In this document: piece by piece, positions 38,280-47,380 of the stretch
Layout: every line of letters begins with the position of its first letter
Position numbering within the stretch: the stretch's first letter is position 1
Source of the DNA: GCA-2701705 sp964342155
GTDB taxonomy: Bacteria > Pseudomonadota > Gammaproteobacteria > GCA-002705445 > GCA-002716945
Reading direction: 5' to 3'
Assembly (NCBI GenBank): GCA_964342155.1
Contig: CAYFEQ010000001.1
Location: 1 to 64,000, forward strand
DNA length: 64,000 nucleotides
Position numbers and translations under genes: made by a program
Notes under the pieces: generated by a model
What the model saw: the letters and a program-made list of their open reading frames with translations, nothing else
Told to the model about the DNA's origin: nothing
Database searches by the model: none

Positions 38280-38539
38280 GCAGTAACATCATAGGACAAT
38301 TTTTAAATGCATATACTATTACATCGCAAATAATGTTTCCTATTTTAGTTTTTATTGTCATTTTACTTATAAGAGATTTCAATAAGTACGGAAATATTTC
38401 TGCAATGATAAATAATAGACTTAATGATTTGACAGACTTAGTTGAAAGCACAGGTTTTAAAAAAGATAATTCTGACACCAACCTTGATTATTTGGAAAAG
38501 TATTTATTAAATAAAGAAAATAAAACTAAAAAGAAGTAA
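38276..38539 (+). CDS. Small single-span membrane protein
   Basis: An 87-residue protein with one clear transmembrane helix (about residues 15-36) and a charged cytoplasmic-looking tail rich in lysine and asparagine. No family recognised. It is translationally coupled to the exported protein upstream by a 4-bp overlap, so the pair probably works together. It converges with the GT9 gene, overlapping by 14 bp. Confidence 0.6.
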   Translation: MSSNIIGQFLNAYTITSQIMFPILVFIVILLIRDFNKYGNISAMINNRLNDLTDLVESTGFKKDNSDTNLDYLEKYLLNKENKTKKK

Positions 38540-39539
38540 GCAAATCGAATACTTTTTCAGCAGTTAAATCATGCATACAAATATTCTTAGGGCAGTTTTT
38601 GATTCCAGGTGTGTCATAGCAAGGGCTGCATGGAAGGTTCAAGGTGGCAACTTTAATACTATTAAGTGATGTTTTGAATGGAGAAGATTGATAATGGTTA
38701 GTTGGTCCATGGATAGAGATTATCTTTTTTGCAGATGCACCGGCTATATGAACGCTTCCGCTATCTGTCGCAATGACACAGTTAGAAAGTTTCATGATAG
38801 TAATAAGTTCAGGAACATTCGTTTTCGCAGATAAATCAAAAACCCTATCACCCAATGGATAAAAAGATTTTAAATATTGTTGTTCATTTTTATTACCAGT
38901 GAGAAAAATATTTAAATCAGTCTCTTTGAGTATTTTCTTTATTAGGGTCTTCCAGTTTTCAAGAGGCCATGCCCTATACCCCCTATAGTTATCTTTCTTG
39001 AAGTGGCTATTTGTTGGACAAAGGACTACAAATTTTTTTTCAACAGGAAATTTCCTTTTAATCAAATCTTCTTCCTCGCCAATGATAGAAGGAATAGATT
39101 TTTTTCTATCATACTTATCCAGATATTTATCTAATATTCTCAGTTGATGTTCAACTCTGTGCTCTTTAAAGATATCATCAACGATAAAATGATAAGGCAT
39201 ACCAATTTTATTTTTAGATCTAGAGACAGAAACAATATCATTAAATTTTTTTCCAATTTCTAAATTTAAAATTAAATCATATGGATTAAAAATTGAATCA
39301 AATATTATTCTTAATTTATCAACATTAAAAATAAAAGGTAAATTAGTATGTTTTAAAACATAAACTTTATTTATTCTAAAGTCATGCTTAAATAGATCAG
39401 AGATACCTGGCCTTGAAACCCAGTTTATTTCTACATTATTTTTGAAATGATCAATTAGCGGCTCTATCACTGATGTTGCATCAACAGTATCTCCTAATAA
39501 ACCACATCTGATGATTAGTACTCTTTTCTTTTTTTTCAT
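38526..39539 (-). CDS. Family 9 glycosyltransferase (heptosyltransferase-like)
   Basis: GT9 protein of 337 residues. RCGLLGDTVDATSVI at the start, LCPTNSHFKKDNYRGYRAWPLENW (donor region), and VIATDSGSVHIAGASAKKII mark it as a heptosyltransferase relative. The DxSG motif is DSGS and the C-terminus is cysteine-rich (PCSPCYDTPGIKNCP), as in WaaF. Role likely LPS core or surface glycan assembly, but target unknown. Confidence 0.85.
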   Translation of the reverse strand: MKKKKRVLIIRCGLLGDTVDATSVIEPLIDHFKNNVEINWVSRPGISDLFKHDFRINKVYVLKHTNLPFIFNVDKLRIIFDSIFNPYDLILNLEIGKKFNDIVSVSRSKNKIGMPYHFIVDDIFKEHRVEHQLRILDKYLDKYDRKKSIPSIIGEEEDLIKRKFPVEKKFVVLCPTNSHFKKDNYRGYRAWPLENWKTLIKKILKETDLNIFLTGNKNEQQYLKSFYPLGDRVFDLSAKTNVPELITIMKLSNCVIATDSGSVHIAGASAKKIISIHGPTNHYQSSPFKTSLNSIKVATLNLPCSPCYDTPGIKNCPKNICMHDLTAEKVFDLLTSF

Positions 39540-39596
39540 ATATATTTAGTTTAGAATATCTTCTTTAACTAACTATTCTAATTAAAAAATTGCAAT

Positions 39597-40232
39597 ATGG
39601 GTAAATTAAATAAAGAATTTAAACCTACTAAAGTATTAGCCTTATGGAATAATTATAAAACCTTAGCTGATGAAAAAGGGCTTTCAAAACCTAATAATCC
39701 TCTATACTTAAATAAATCTGTTTCAAGCATTATTGAGCCAGGTGAAAATATTGTTAGGCCAAAATCCTATTCAGAAAGTATTTTTTATGAAGGGGAATTG
39801 GGAATTGTGATTGGAAATGAATGTAAGGACATAGAAATTGATCAATCTAAAGAGTATATCCTTGGTTACACATGCGTTAATGACGTGACAGCGATGGACT
39901 TGGTTAAAAAAGATTCTACATTTGATCAATGGACTAGAGCAAAAAGCTTTGACACTTTTGGAATATTTGGCCCATGCATTGTAAATGATATAGACCCAAT
40001 GAACTTAAGAGTTACATCTAAGCTAAATAGTGAAACTGTTCAGGATTATAATACTAGCGATATGTTCTTCAATGTTTTTGAAATTGTGAGTCATCTTTCA
40101 AAGGATATGACTCTTTATCCTGGAGATATCATTGCTTGTGGAACAAATTCTGGTTTAGGTCCAATGAATGAAGGAGATATTATTGAAATTGAAATTGAAG
40201 GTATTGGGAAAATAGTCAATAAGCTAACTTAG
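39597..40232 (+). CDS. Fumarylacetoacetate hydrolase family protein
   Basis: A 211-residue FAH-fold enzyme. The metal-binding residues are in FYEGELGIVIG (E-x-E) and YTCVNDVTAMDL (D). The family includes acylpyruvases and oxaloacetate decarboxylases, so the exact reaction cannot be assigned. Preceded by a short AT-rich intergenic and a good start ATG. Converges on fdhD. Confidence 0.85.
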   Translation: MGKLNKEFKPTKVLALWNNYKTLADEKGLSKPNNPLYLNKSVSSIIEPGENIVRPKSYSESIFYEGELGIVIGNECKDIEIDQSKEYILGYTCVNDVTAMDLVKKDSTFDQWTRAKSFDTFGIFGPCIVNDIDPMNLRVTSKLNSETVQDYNTSDMFFNVFEIVSHLSKDMTLYPGDIIACGTNSGLGPMNEGDIIEIEIEGIGKIVNKLT

Positions 40233-40241
40233 TTTTTTATA

Positions 40242-41111
40242 TTATCTTCTTTCCCAGACATCAGGAGCCTTAGATGGTCTTGGTTTTGGTATTTCATCAA
40301 AAATAATATTCTTATAGCCATTATAAATTAAGAAATGTTTACCTTTAGCCCTTCCAAGTAGCGTAACACCAGTTTCCTTAGCAACATTTAACCCCATTTC
40401 TGTAATCCCAGAACGCGAAACTAAAAATGGAATATTCATTTGAGCTACTTTAATTACCATTTCTGAAGTTAATCTTCCAGTTGTATAAAATATTTTATTT
40501 TCACTTGTTGTGTTATTAAGCCACATGTTTCCTGCAATTGCATCAACAGCATTATGCCTCCCAACATCTTCAACAAAATCAATTATTTTTTTATCATCAC
40601 ATATAGCGCAGCCATGCACAGCTCCTGATTTTCTATATATTTCATTTTTGTCATGCAACAATTTTAAAATTGTATATATAGTTGATTGTTTTAATTTATC
40701 TGACTTAATTTTTTTATTTTTAATTTCATCCCAAACACCAGAAAATGTTGTGCCTTGCCCACATCCGGAAGTGACAATTTTATGTGTTAGTTTATTTTCC
40801 CATGACTCTACATCAGAGATTGTTTTTACTGCTGCAGTATTTGTATCCCAATCAACATGAACAGAGATTAATTCATTCAGACCTTCAATAAACCCCTGAT
40901 TACGAAGGTAGCCAATCACTAGCGATTCAGGATAGTGACCCAATGTCATCAAGGTGACAATCTCTTTTTTGTTAACAAAAATAGTTAATGGTAACTCCCC
41001 AGTTATAGGAAATTCTCTAATTTGACCATATTCATCTCGGACAGCAATATCTTTTGTTTTAGGCCTCTTAGCATTTGTAATATCAAGGTTATTTATTTTA
41101 CTATTACTCAT
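40242..41111 (-). CDS. fdhD: Formate dehydrogenase accessory sulfurtransferase FdhD
   Basis: Needed to sulfurate the molybdenum cofactor of formate dehydrogenase; it passes sulfur from cysteine desulfurase to the cofactor. DVGRHNAVDAIAG, TGRLTSEMVIKVAQM and SRSGITEMGLN are conserved. The cysteine loop reads TSGCGQGTTF, with a single cysteine where E. coli has two (C121 and C124). Its target, the formate dehydrogenase, is 3.5 kb downstream. Confidence 0.93.
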   Translation of the reverse strand: MSNSKINNLDITNAKRPKTKDIAVRDEYGQIREFPITGELPLTIFVNKKEIVTLMTLGHYPESLVIGYLRNQGFIEGLNELISVHVDWDTNTAAVKTISDVESWENKLTHKIVTSGCGQGTTFSGVWDEIKNKKIKSDKLKQSTIYTILKLLHDKNEIYRKSGAVHGCAICDDKKIIDFVEDVGRHNAVDAIAGNMWLNNTTSENKIFYTTGRLTSEMVIKVAQMNIPFLVSRSGITEMGLNVAKETGVTLLGRAKGKHFLIYNGYKNIIFDEIPKPRPSKAPDVWERR

Positions 41112-41149
41112 TATCTGTTAGATTATATTACAAATATATTATACAAACG

Positions 41150-42085
41150 ATGAGATTCTTTTTACTAATTTTTCTAGTCATATTTTCATTAAATTCCTAT
41201 GCGGATGTAATGAGAGTTATATTTTTAGGGACTGGAACACCCAGATTGGACATTGAACGCTTCAGCCAGGCTATTTTAGTGGAATCGGGAGATGAAAAAT
41301 TATTATTTGATGTTGGTAGGGGAGCAACCATCAGAATGAGCCAAGCAAATATACCTATACAGGAAATTGATAAGGTGTTTTTAACTCATTTACATTCGGA
41401 TCACACGCTTGGTATGCCAGATTTAATAATGACTGGATGGGTTTATCATAGAACTAAGAAAATGAAAATTTTTGGTCCAAGTGGCACTAAAAAATTTATT
41501 AACAATATAAAAAAAGCATTTCACGAAGATATACAAATCAGGATCAAGCACCCTGAAAAACTTCAATTATCTGGGCTTAATATAGATGTACATGAAATCG
41601 AAGAAGGCTTGGTTTTTCAAAAAAATAATCTAAAAGTTTTTGCATTTAGTGTTAGTCATGGCGGTGGCGTCAAAGAAGCATATGGTTTTAAAATCTCTAA
41701 TGGCGATCATACAATCATCATTTCAGGAGATACAAATTTCTCAGACAATCTCGTGAAATATGCTCAAGATTGTGACTTATTGATTCATGAAATTGCTTTT
41801 GCACCAAAACCTTTAATTGAGAAAAGTAAAAAAATTAAAGGGCTGATGGATTATCACACTACACCCGAAGAAATGATAAAAGTTTTAAAACTTACGAAAC
41901 CAAGACTGACTATACTTACACATGTTCTTGCATTAGGCGGAATGGAACTAGCGCCTACTTTAAAAATGATTCAGGATTCTACAGAGAATCAATTCAAAAT
42001 AAAATATGCTCATGATTTGATGGCTATTGATGTGAAAGAAGATTTTAATATCTATTCTATAAATTACAACAAAAAAGAAAAATGA
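41150..42085 (+). CDS. Exported metallo-beta-lactamase-fold hydrolase
   Basis: A 311-residue MBL-fold protein with an N-terminal signal peptide (LLIFLVIFSLNSYA). The metal motif LTHLHSDHTLGM (HxHxDH) and later SVSHGGG, SGDTNF and THV segments are typical of RNase Z/arylsulfatase-like exported MBLs. It starts 38 bp from fdhD (divergent) and overlaps folP-like by 4 bp. Substrate unknown. Confidence 0.83.
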   Translation: MRFFLLIFLVIFSLNSYADVMRVIFLGTGTPRLDIERFSQAILVESGDEKLLFDVGRGATIRMSQANIPIQEIDKVFLTHLHSDHTLGMPDLIMTGWVYHRTKKMKIFGPSGTKKFINNIKKAFHEDIQIRIKHPEKLQLSGLNIDVHEIEEGLVFQKNNLKVFAFSVSHGGGVKEAYGFKISNGDHTIIISGDTNFSDNLVKYAQDCDLLIHEIAFAPKPLIEKSKKIKGLMDYHTTPEEMIKVLKLTKPRLTILTHVLALGGMELAPTLKMIQDSTENQFKIKYAHDLMAIDVKEDFNIYSINYNKKEK

Positions 42086-42885
42086 TAAAACCTAAAATAA
42101 TTGGGATTTTAAACTTAACACAAGATAGTTTTTCTGATGGAGGTAAGTATATAGACATAACTAATGCGATTGATTATGTTAAAAAAATGATTAATGCTGG
42201 AGTTGATATTATTGATATTGGTGCAGAATCCACTAAACCTGGATTTAAAAGTATAAGTCCAGATCAACAATTAGAAAAAATCTTACCTGTTCTAAATGAA
42301 ATCAAGAATAATTGCAAGCCTGTATCAATAAGCATTGATACTAGATCAAGTCTAGTTGCTAAAGAAGCATTGAACGCAGGTGCCGTTATAATTAATGATG
42401 TTTCTTCTGGGACATATGACTCTAAGATGATGCAGACAATCTCTAAGTTTAATGCAACTATCATTTTTACCCATATGCCAGAATCACATCAATCTAATAA
42501 ACCTAATTTACGTCTATCAAAGACATTAGAAGATATCCAGAACTATTTCCATGAGAGAATTAAAGACGCAATAGCTTGTGGAGTAAAAAAAGAAAATATT
42601 ATTATTGACCCAGGTATATGTTATGGAAAAACAGGTAAAGAAAATATAGAAATCATTAAAAATATACAATTTTTTGTTAAAGGTTTTAAAAATGTATGTC
42701 TTGGCGTCAGCAATAAAAAATTCTCTTCACGGTTATTCAAGAATTTTAATGATAGTGAATTAAATATTGTTTCACTTGCTGTTACTGCACATTGCGTAAT
42801 AAACAATGTTTCACATTTAAGAGTTCATGATGTTATTGCCAATAAGGATGCCTTAGAAGTAGCGTGGAAAACACACACTATCTAA
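42082..42885 (+). CDS. folP: Dihydropteroate synthase-like protein
   Basis: TIM-barrel enzyme related to DHPS, joining pterin pyrophosphate and an aminobenzoate. NLTQDSFSDGG, GAESTKPGF, NDVSSG and RVHDV identify the fold, in 267 residues. Three sites differ from ordinary FolP: loop 2 has Lys for Arg (STKPG for STRPG), the MHxxGxPxxMQ segment is replaced by FTHMPESHQSN, and SRK is SNK. It is not next to ftsH or glmM. It may be a divergent FolP or a paralogue for another pterin (methanopterin), close to the C1 genes. Confidence 0.72.
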   Translation: MIKPKIIGILNLTQDSFSDGGKYIDITNAIDYVKKMINAGVDIIDIGAESTKPGFKSISPDQQLEKILPVLNEIKNNCKPVSISIDTRSSLVAKEALNAGAVIINDVSSGTYDSKMMQTISKFNATIIFTHMPESHQSNKPNLRLSKTLEDIQNYFHERIKDAIACGVKKENIIIDPGICYGKTGKENIEIIKNIQFFVKGFKNVCLGVSNKKFSSRLFKNFNDSELNIVSLAVTAHCVINNVSHLRVHDVIANKDALEVAWKTHTI

Positions 42886-42889
42886 TGAT

Positions 42890-44617
42890 TTATACTATTG
42901 TCTTAGTGAGTATTTTTTCTAATTTTTTTGCGAATACTTTATTATCATGAATTTCTTCATAATTCTTTTTATCAGTTAACTTATTAAAGATTCTTGCCAT
43001 TGTTTTTTTATTTGTACATACATCAATGACTTTTTGTTTATAATCTTTTAAATTATTACAGCATAATTCATCTAACCCTAAAGATAAAAGTAAACTAGAT
43101 GAAACTCTTGACGCAAAGTGATTACCTGTCTTAGTTACAACAGGAACTCCAGATTGAAGTGCATCGATTGTTGTTGTATGACCATTATATATTCTTGTAT
43201 CTAAAATTACATTTGCCAATTTAATTCTTTCTAAATGAATTTTTCTATCAATTCTTTTTGCAAAAATAAGTCTTTCACTGTCAATATTATTTTTTTCAAC
43301 ATATTGATGAAGGAATTTTTTTGCAATCTCATTATCTTCTAACAACCATAGAACTGAATCATCTAATTCTTTAAGAATCTCCAGCCAACAATTAAACATA
43401 ACAGAATCTAATTTAAAAGATTGATTAAAGCTTGCAAGAACAATGCTGTTTTCTGGTAACTGGTGTTGTTTTCTATTTTCAGTAGTTTTAGAAAAGTTAG
43501 ATTTTCCATCATTGATTTGATAACAATTAGGTAAAAATAAGAGTTTTTCTGTATAAAAAGGTTGGTGATCTGTTGGGGTAACTATCTTATCGGTTAAAAG
43601 ATAATCATAGTGTTTGCATCCCGAAGTTCCAGGAAAGCCTAAATAGGAAATAATCTTTTTTGCTGGTTTAGATTTTAGTATATTTATACGGTTATTGGAG
43701 ATTACGACTGAAAGATCAATCAGTATATCTAAATTACAGTTATTTATGATATCTATAGATTCTGAATCACTTTTTTGGGTTATATCATAGAATTCACATT
43801 TATTTTTTTTTAATTTTATTTTTGTTTCTTCATCATGATTAAAAGAAAAAATATAAACTTCAAATTTTTTTGTGTCATGCGATTTAAATAAGTTTTTTAT
43901 TAAATGAAAAGTAGGGTGGTTTCGAAATTCTCCACATATATAACCTAGTCTAACTTTTTTATTTTTTTGAGAGGATTGTTTCTTTGGTTGATTTCTGAAC
44001 GGTATTAAATTTTTTTTGGCCCATGATGTAGCAACTTTATAATTCATTTCTATATTTTCAGACCTACTTATATTCATAAAAGGATGCTCTATACCCATTT
44101 CTGTTATTTCATTTATTTTATTTTCAATTGATTTCATTTTTTCCCAGTCGCATGTATTTTGATAAATCCTATAAAGAAGAATTAATGCATTAGGGTAATC
44201 ATTATGTATCTGAAGTATTTTCTTAAGAATTTCTTTAGTATTTTCATAATCCCCAGATTTTTCATAGGCCAGCGATAGATTGAAGTAAGCATCAACATAA
44301 TAGGGATCAAGTTCTAGAGCTTTTTTAGCAAAGCTAATGGATTCATCAATAGAGTTTTTTTCTAGATATATAACGGATAAATTATTGTTTGCCTCTTTCA
44401 AATTTTCTATTTCTAAGGATTTCTTATAATAATTCTCTGCTTGCCCATAACTACCAAGGTATTTGTATATATTACCAAGGTTTATAAGAAGTGAAGGTTG
44501 ATTTGGATAAACATCTAATGCATCTAACAGAATTTTTGTTGCCTTTTCATAATCTTCAGACTCCAAACACTCTTTGATGTTAGAGATAAATTCCTCTAAA
44601 GGTTTTTTTGTATTCAC
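42890..44617 (-). CDS. TPR protein with GT41 (SPINDLY/OGT-like) glycosyltransferase domain
   Basis: 575 residues: about four or five tetratricopeptide repeats in roughly residues 1-170 (for example NLGNIYKYLGSYGQAENYYKKSLEI), then an OGT/SPINDLY-like catalytic domain with YICGEFRNHPTFHLI, YLGFPGTSG and TTIDALQSGVPVVT. Bacterial members glycosylate proteins or work in surface glycan synthesis. It starts 3 bp downstream of the FDH operon on the same strand, so may be read from it. Confidence 0.83.
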   Translation of the reverse strand: MNTKKPLEEFISNIKECLESEDYEKATKILLDALDVYPNQPSLLINLGNIYKYLGSYGQAENYYKKSLEIENLKEANNNLSVIYLEKNSIDESISFAKKALELDPYYVDAYFNLSLAYEKSGDYENTKEILKKILQIHNDYPNALILLYRIYQNTCDWEKMKSIENKINEITEMGIEHPFMNISRSENIEMNYKVATSWAKKNLIPFRNQPKKQSSQKNKKVRLGYICGEFRNHPTFHLIKNLFKSHDTKKFEVYIFSFNHDEETKIKLKKNKCEFYDITQKSDSESIDIINNCNLDILIDLSVVISNNRINILKSKPAKKIISYLGFPGTSGCKHYDYLLTDKIVTPTDHQPFYTEKLLFLPNCYQINDGKSNFSKTTENRKQHQLPENSIVLASFNQSFKLDSVMFNCWLEILKELDDSVLWLLEDNEIAKKFLHQYVEKNNIDSERLIFAKRIDRKIHLERIKLANVILDTRIYNGHTTTIDALQSGVPVVTKTGNHFASRVSSSLLLSLGLDELCCNNLKDYKQKVIDVCTNKKTMARIFNKLTDKKNYEEIHDNKVFAKKLEKILTKTIV

Positions 44618-44620
44618 AAT

Positions 44621-47380
44621 CTAATGTTTAGGATTTTTAGTGACCTTAACTGCACAAAATTTGAATTCAGGAATCTTTGCATCTGGATCCAATGCAGCAT
44701 TAGTTAGCAGGTTTGCTGCAGATTCAACATAACAAAACGCAATGAATATTTGATTGGGTTGCAAATTATCATCTCTTCTTGCATAAACATTTATTTTTCC
44801 TCTTCGGGATTCCACAGTAATTAAATCACCTTGTTTTACACCAAGTTTTTCCATATCAGTACTACATAAGCTTGCAGTTGGATCAGGTTCAATTTCATCT
44901 AACATACTTGCTCTTCTCGTCATAGCGCCTGTATGCCAGTGTTCAAGCTGTCGTCCGGTTATAAGAATAAAATTAAATTTGTTGTCTGGTAATTCATCGG
45001 CATTTGAAAAAGTTGATGGTACGAAGGTAGCGTAACCATCTTTTGTTGGAAAAGATTCAGTAAAAATTACAGGTTGACCTGGATCAGTTTTAGAAGTACA
45101 TGGATATGTAATTGATTGGTCTTTTTCTAATCTATCCCATGTAATTCCTGCTATGCTAGGCATACACTTTGTCATTTCTTCAAAAACATCCTTAGGCCCA
45201 TCATAGTTCCATGACAATCCTAATCCATTAGCAATTTGTTGAATTATCCATAAGTCTTGTTTTGCTTCACCAGGCGGATTAACAGCTTGTCGTCCAAGCT
45301 GAACTCTTCTATCAGTATTTGTAAAAGTACCAGTTTTTTCAGGAAAAGCAGATGCAGGTAAAATTACATCTGCAAAATAAGCTGTTTCGGTCAAGAAGAT
45401 ATCTTGCACAACAAGATGATTAAGCATGCTTAAAGCTTTCCGAGCATGATTTAAATCAGGATCAGACATAGCTGGATTCTCCCCCATAACATAGAGGCCT
45501 TTAAGTTTGTTTGCTGCAATTTCATCCATAATTTCTACAACCGTCAGCCCAGGCACCTTGTCTAAATTTGTATCCCAAAATTTTTCAAAAAAGTCATTAA
45601 CATCATCATTGTCTACTCTTTGATAATCTGGAAATACCATTGGTATCAGACCAGAATCAGATGCGCCTTGTACATTATTTTGTCCTCTCAAAGGGTGTAA
45701 CCCGGTGCCAGGTCTGCCTATTTGACCAGTCATTAGTGATAAAGAAATTAAGGCCCGTGCATTGTCTGTTCCATGAATATGTTGAGAAATACCCATACCC
45801 CAAAAAATTATTGATGCTGAGGATGTTGCATAAATACGAGCAATCTCATTAATTTTTTCAGTTGATATCCCACAAATTTTTGACATTTTCTCCGGAGTAT
45901 AATTTTCTAGATGTTTAGATAATTTTTTAAAATCATGAGTTCTTTCAGTTATAAATTTTTCATCTACTAAATTCTGATCAATTATAGATTTCATAATGGC
46001 ATTTAACAAAGCTATGTCAGTATCAGTTTTAAATTGTAAGAAATGATGAGCATGGCGAGCTAACTCATTATTACGTGGGTCCATTACTATCAATGTTTTC
46101 CCATCTTTGGCTGCATTTTTCATAAATGTTGCTGCAACAGGATGGTTTACAGTTGGATTAGCTCCAATAACTACTATCACTTCAGCTTCAGTTACATCAG
46201 CAACTTGATTTGATACCGCTCCAGAGCCAATCATTTCTAATAAAGCAACAACAGATGATGCATGGCAAAGTCTCGTGCAGTGATCTACATTATTGGTTTT
46301 AAACCCTGTTCTTATAAGTTTCTGAAATAAATATGCTTCTTCATTTGAACCTTTAGCACAACCAAAGCCAGCAAGAGAACCAGGACCATCTTCTTTTTTT
46401 ATTTTGTCAAAACCATTGATCGCAATGCTCAAAGCGTTTTCCCATGTTGTTTCTTCAAATATTTCTGAAAGTTTTTCAAAGTCAAATGATTCAACATTTA
46501 CATTTTTCTTGACACCTTTTTTTCTAATAAGTGGTTTTGTTAGCCTTCCTTCATTGTAAATATAATCAAACCCATATCTGCCTTTAACACATAATCTACT
46601 TAAATTAGATGGGCCATCTCGACCTTCTGTATATTGAATCTTATTATCTTTTATATTGTATGTTAAAAGACAACCAACTCCACAATAAGGGCAAACACTA
46701 TCAACTTTTTTATCTGGTAAATTTAACGCAACATTTTTTGACGGCATTAATGCCCCTGTTGGGCATGCTTGTACACACTCACCACATCCTACGCATGTAC
46801 TTTCACCCATAGGATCATTTAAATCAAAAACAATTTCTGATTCATTTCCTCTTTTTGCATATCCGATTACATCATTAACTTGTTCTTCTCGACAAGCTCT
46901 TACACATCTTGTGCACTGAATACACGCATCAAGGTTTACTGCTATTGCTGGATGGCTTACATCATGTATTTCTTGAATTTTTGCAGGGAAACGACTTTGA
47001 TTAACCTGCAAAAGGTTTTTCCATAATTCTAATTCACTATTTTTATTATAAACCTTTTTTGATATATCAGAATCAAGGAGTTCTAGAACTAATTTTTGAG
47101 AATGTTTTACTCTATTATTTTTCGTATTTATTACCATTCCTTCAGTAATAGTTCTAACACAAGATGGTTGAAGTGTTCGTTCCCCTTCAATTTCAACCAT
47201 ACAAACTCTGCAGTTGCCATCAGGCCTCATCCCATCTTTGTAACACAAATGAGGTATCCAAATACCTTCTCTTTTCGCAACATTAAAAATGGTTTCATCT
47301 TGATAACCATTTATTTGTTTACCATCTAGACTTATAGATATTGTTCGGCCTGTATGTATATCTTCAGGATTTACTGCCAT
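44621..47380 (-). CDS. fdsA: Formate dehydrogenase, molybdenum alpha subunit
   Basis: Oxidises formate to CO2; cytosolic NAD-linked type. In order, the 919 residues hold an N-terminal 2Fe-2S domain (CYKDGMRPDGNCRVC), two 4Fe-4S sites (CIQCTRCVRAC, CVGCGECVQAC), the molybdopterin oxidoreductase iron-sulfur domain (CPYCGVGC) and the bis-MGD core. The Mo ligand is Cys, in CTRLCHASSV, rather than selenocysteine. It overlaps the upstream beta subunit by 17 bp. Final step of methylotrophic C1 oxidation here. FdhD is encoded nearby. Confidence 0.93.
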   Translation of the reverse strand: MAVNPEDIHTGRTISISLDGKQINGYQDETIFNVAKREGIWIPHLCYKDGMRPDGNCRVCMVEIEGERTLQPSCVRTITEGMVINTKNNRVKHSQKLVLELLDSDISKKVYNKNSELELWKNLLQVNQSRFPAKIQEIHDVSHPAIAVNLDACIQCTRCVRACREEQVNDVIGYAKRGNESEIVFDLNDPMGESTCVGCGECVQACPTGALMPSKNVALNLPDKKVDSVCPYCGVGCLLTYNIKDNKIQYTEGRDGPSNLSRLCVKGRYGFDYIYNEGRLTKPLIRKKGVKKNVNVESFDFEKLSEIFEETTWENALSIAINGFDKIKKEDGPGSLAGFGCAKGSNEEAYLFQKLIRTGFKTNNVDHCTRLCHASSVVALLEMIGSGAVSNQVADVTEAEVIVVIGANPTVNHPVAATFMKNAAKDGKTLIVMDPRNNELARHAHHFLQFKTDTDIALLNAIMKSIIDQNLVDEKFITERTHDFKKLSKHLENYTPEKMSKICGISTEKINEIARIYATSSASIIFWGMGISQHIHGTDNARALISLSLMTGQIGRPGTGLHPLRGQNNVQGASDSGLIPMVFPDYQRVDNDDVNDFFEKFWDTNLDKVPGLTVVEIMDEIAANKLKGLYVMGENPAMSDPDLNHARKALSMLNHLVVQDIFLTETAYFADVILPASAFPEKTGTFTNTDRRVQLGRQAVNPPGEAKQDLWIIQQIANGLGLSWNYDGPKDVFEEMTKCMPSIAGITWDRLEKDQSITYPCTSKTDPGQPVIFTESFPTKDGYATFVPSTFSNADELPDNKFNFILITGRQLEHWHTGAMTRRASMLDEIEPDPTASLCSTDMEKLGVKQGDLITVESRRGKINVYARRDDNLQPNQIFIAFCYVESAANLLTNAALDPDAKIPEFKFCAVKVTKNPKH

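Noticed and set aside
44621..47380. Selenocysteine formate dehydrogenase
   Set aside because: No in-frame TGA is present at the active site; the residue is an ordinary Cys in CTRLCHASS.
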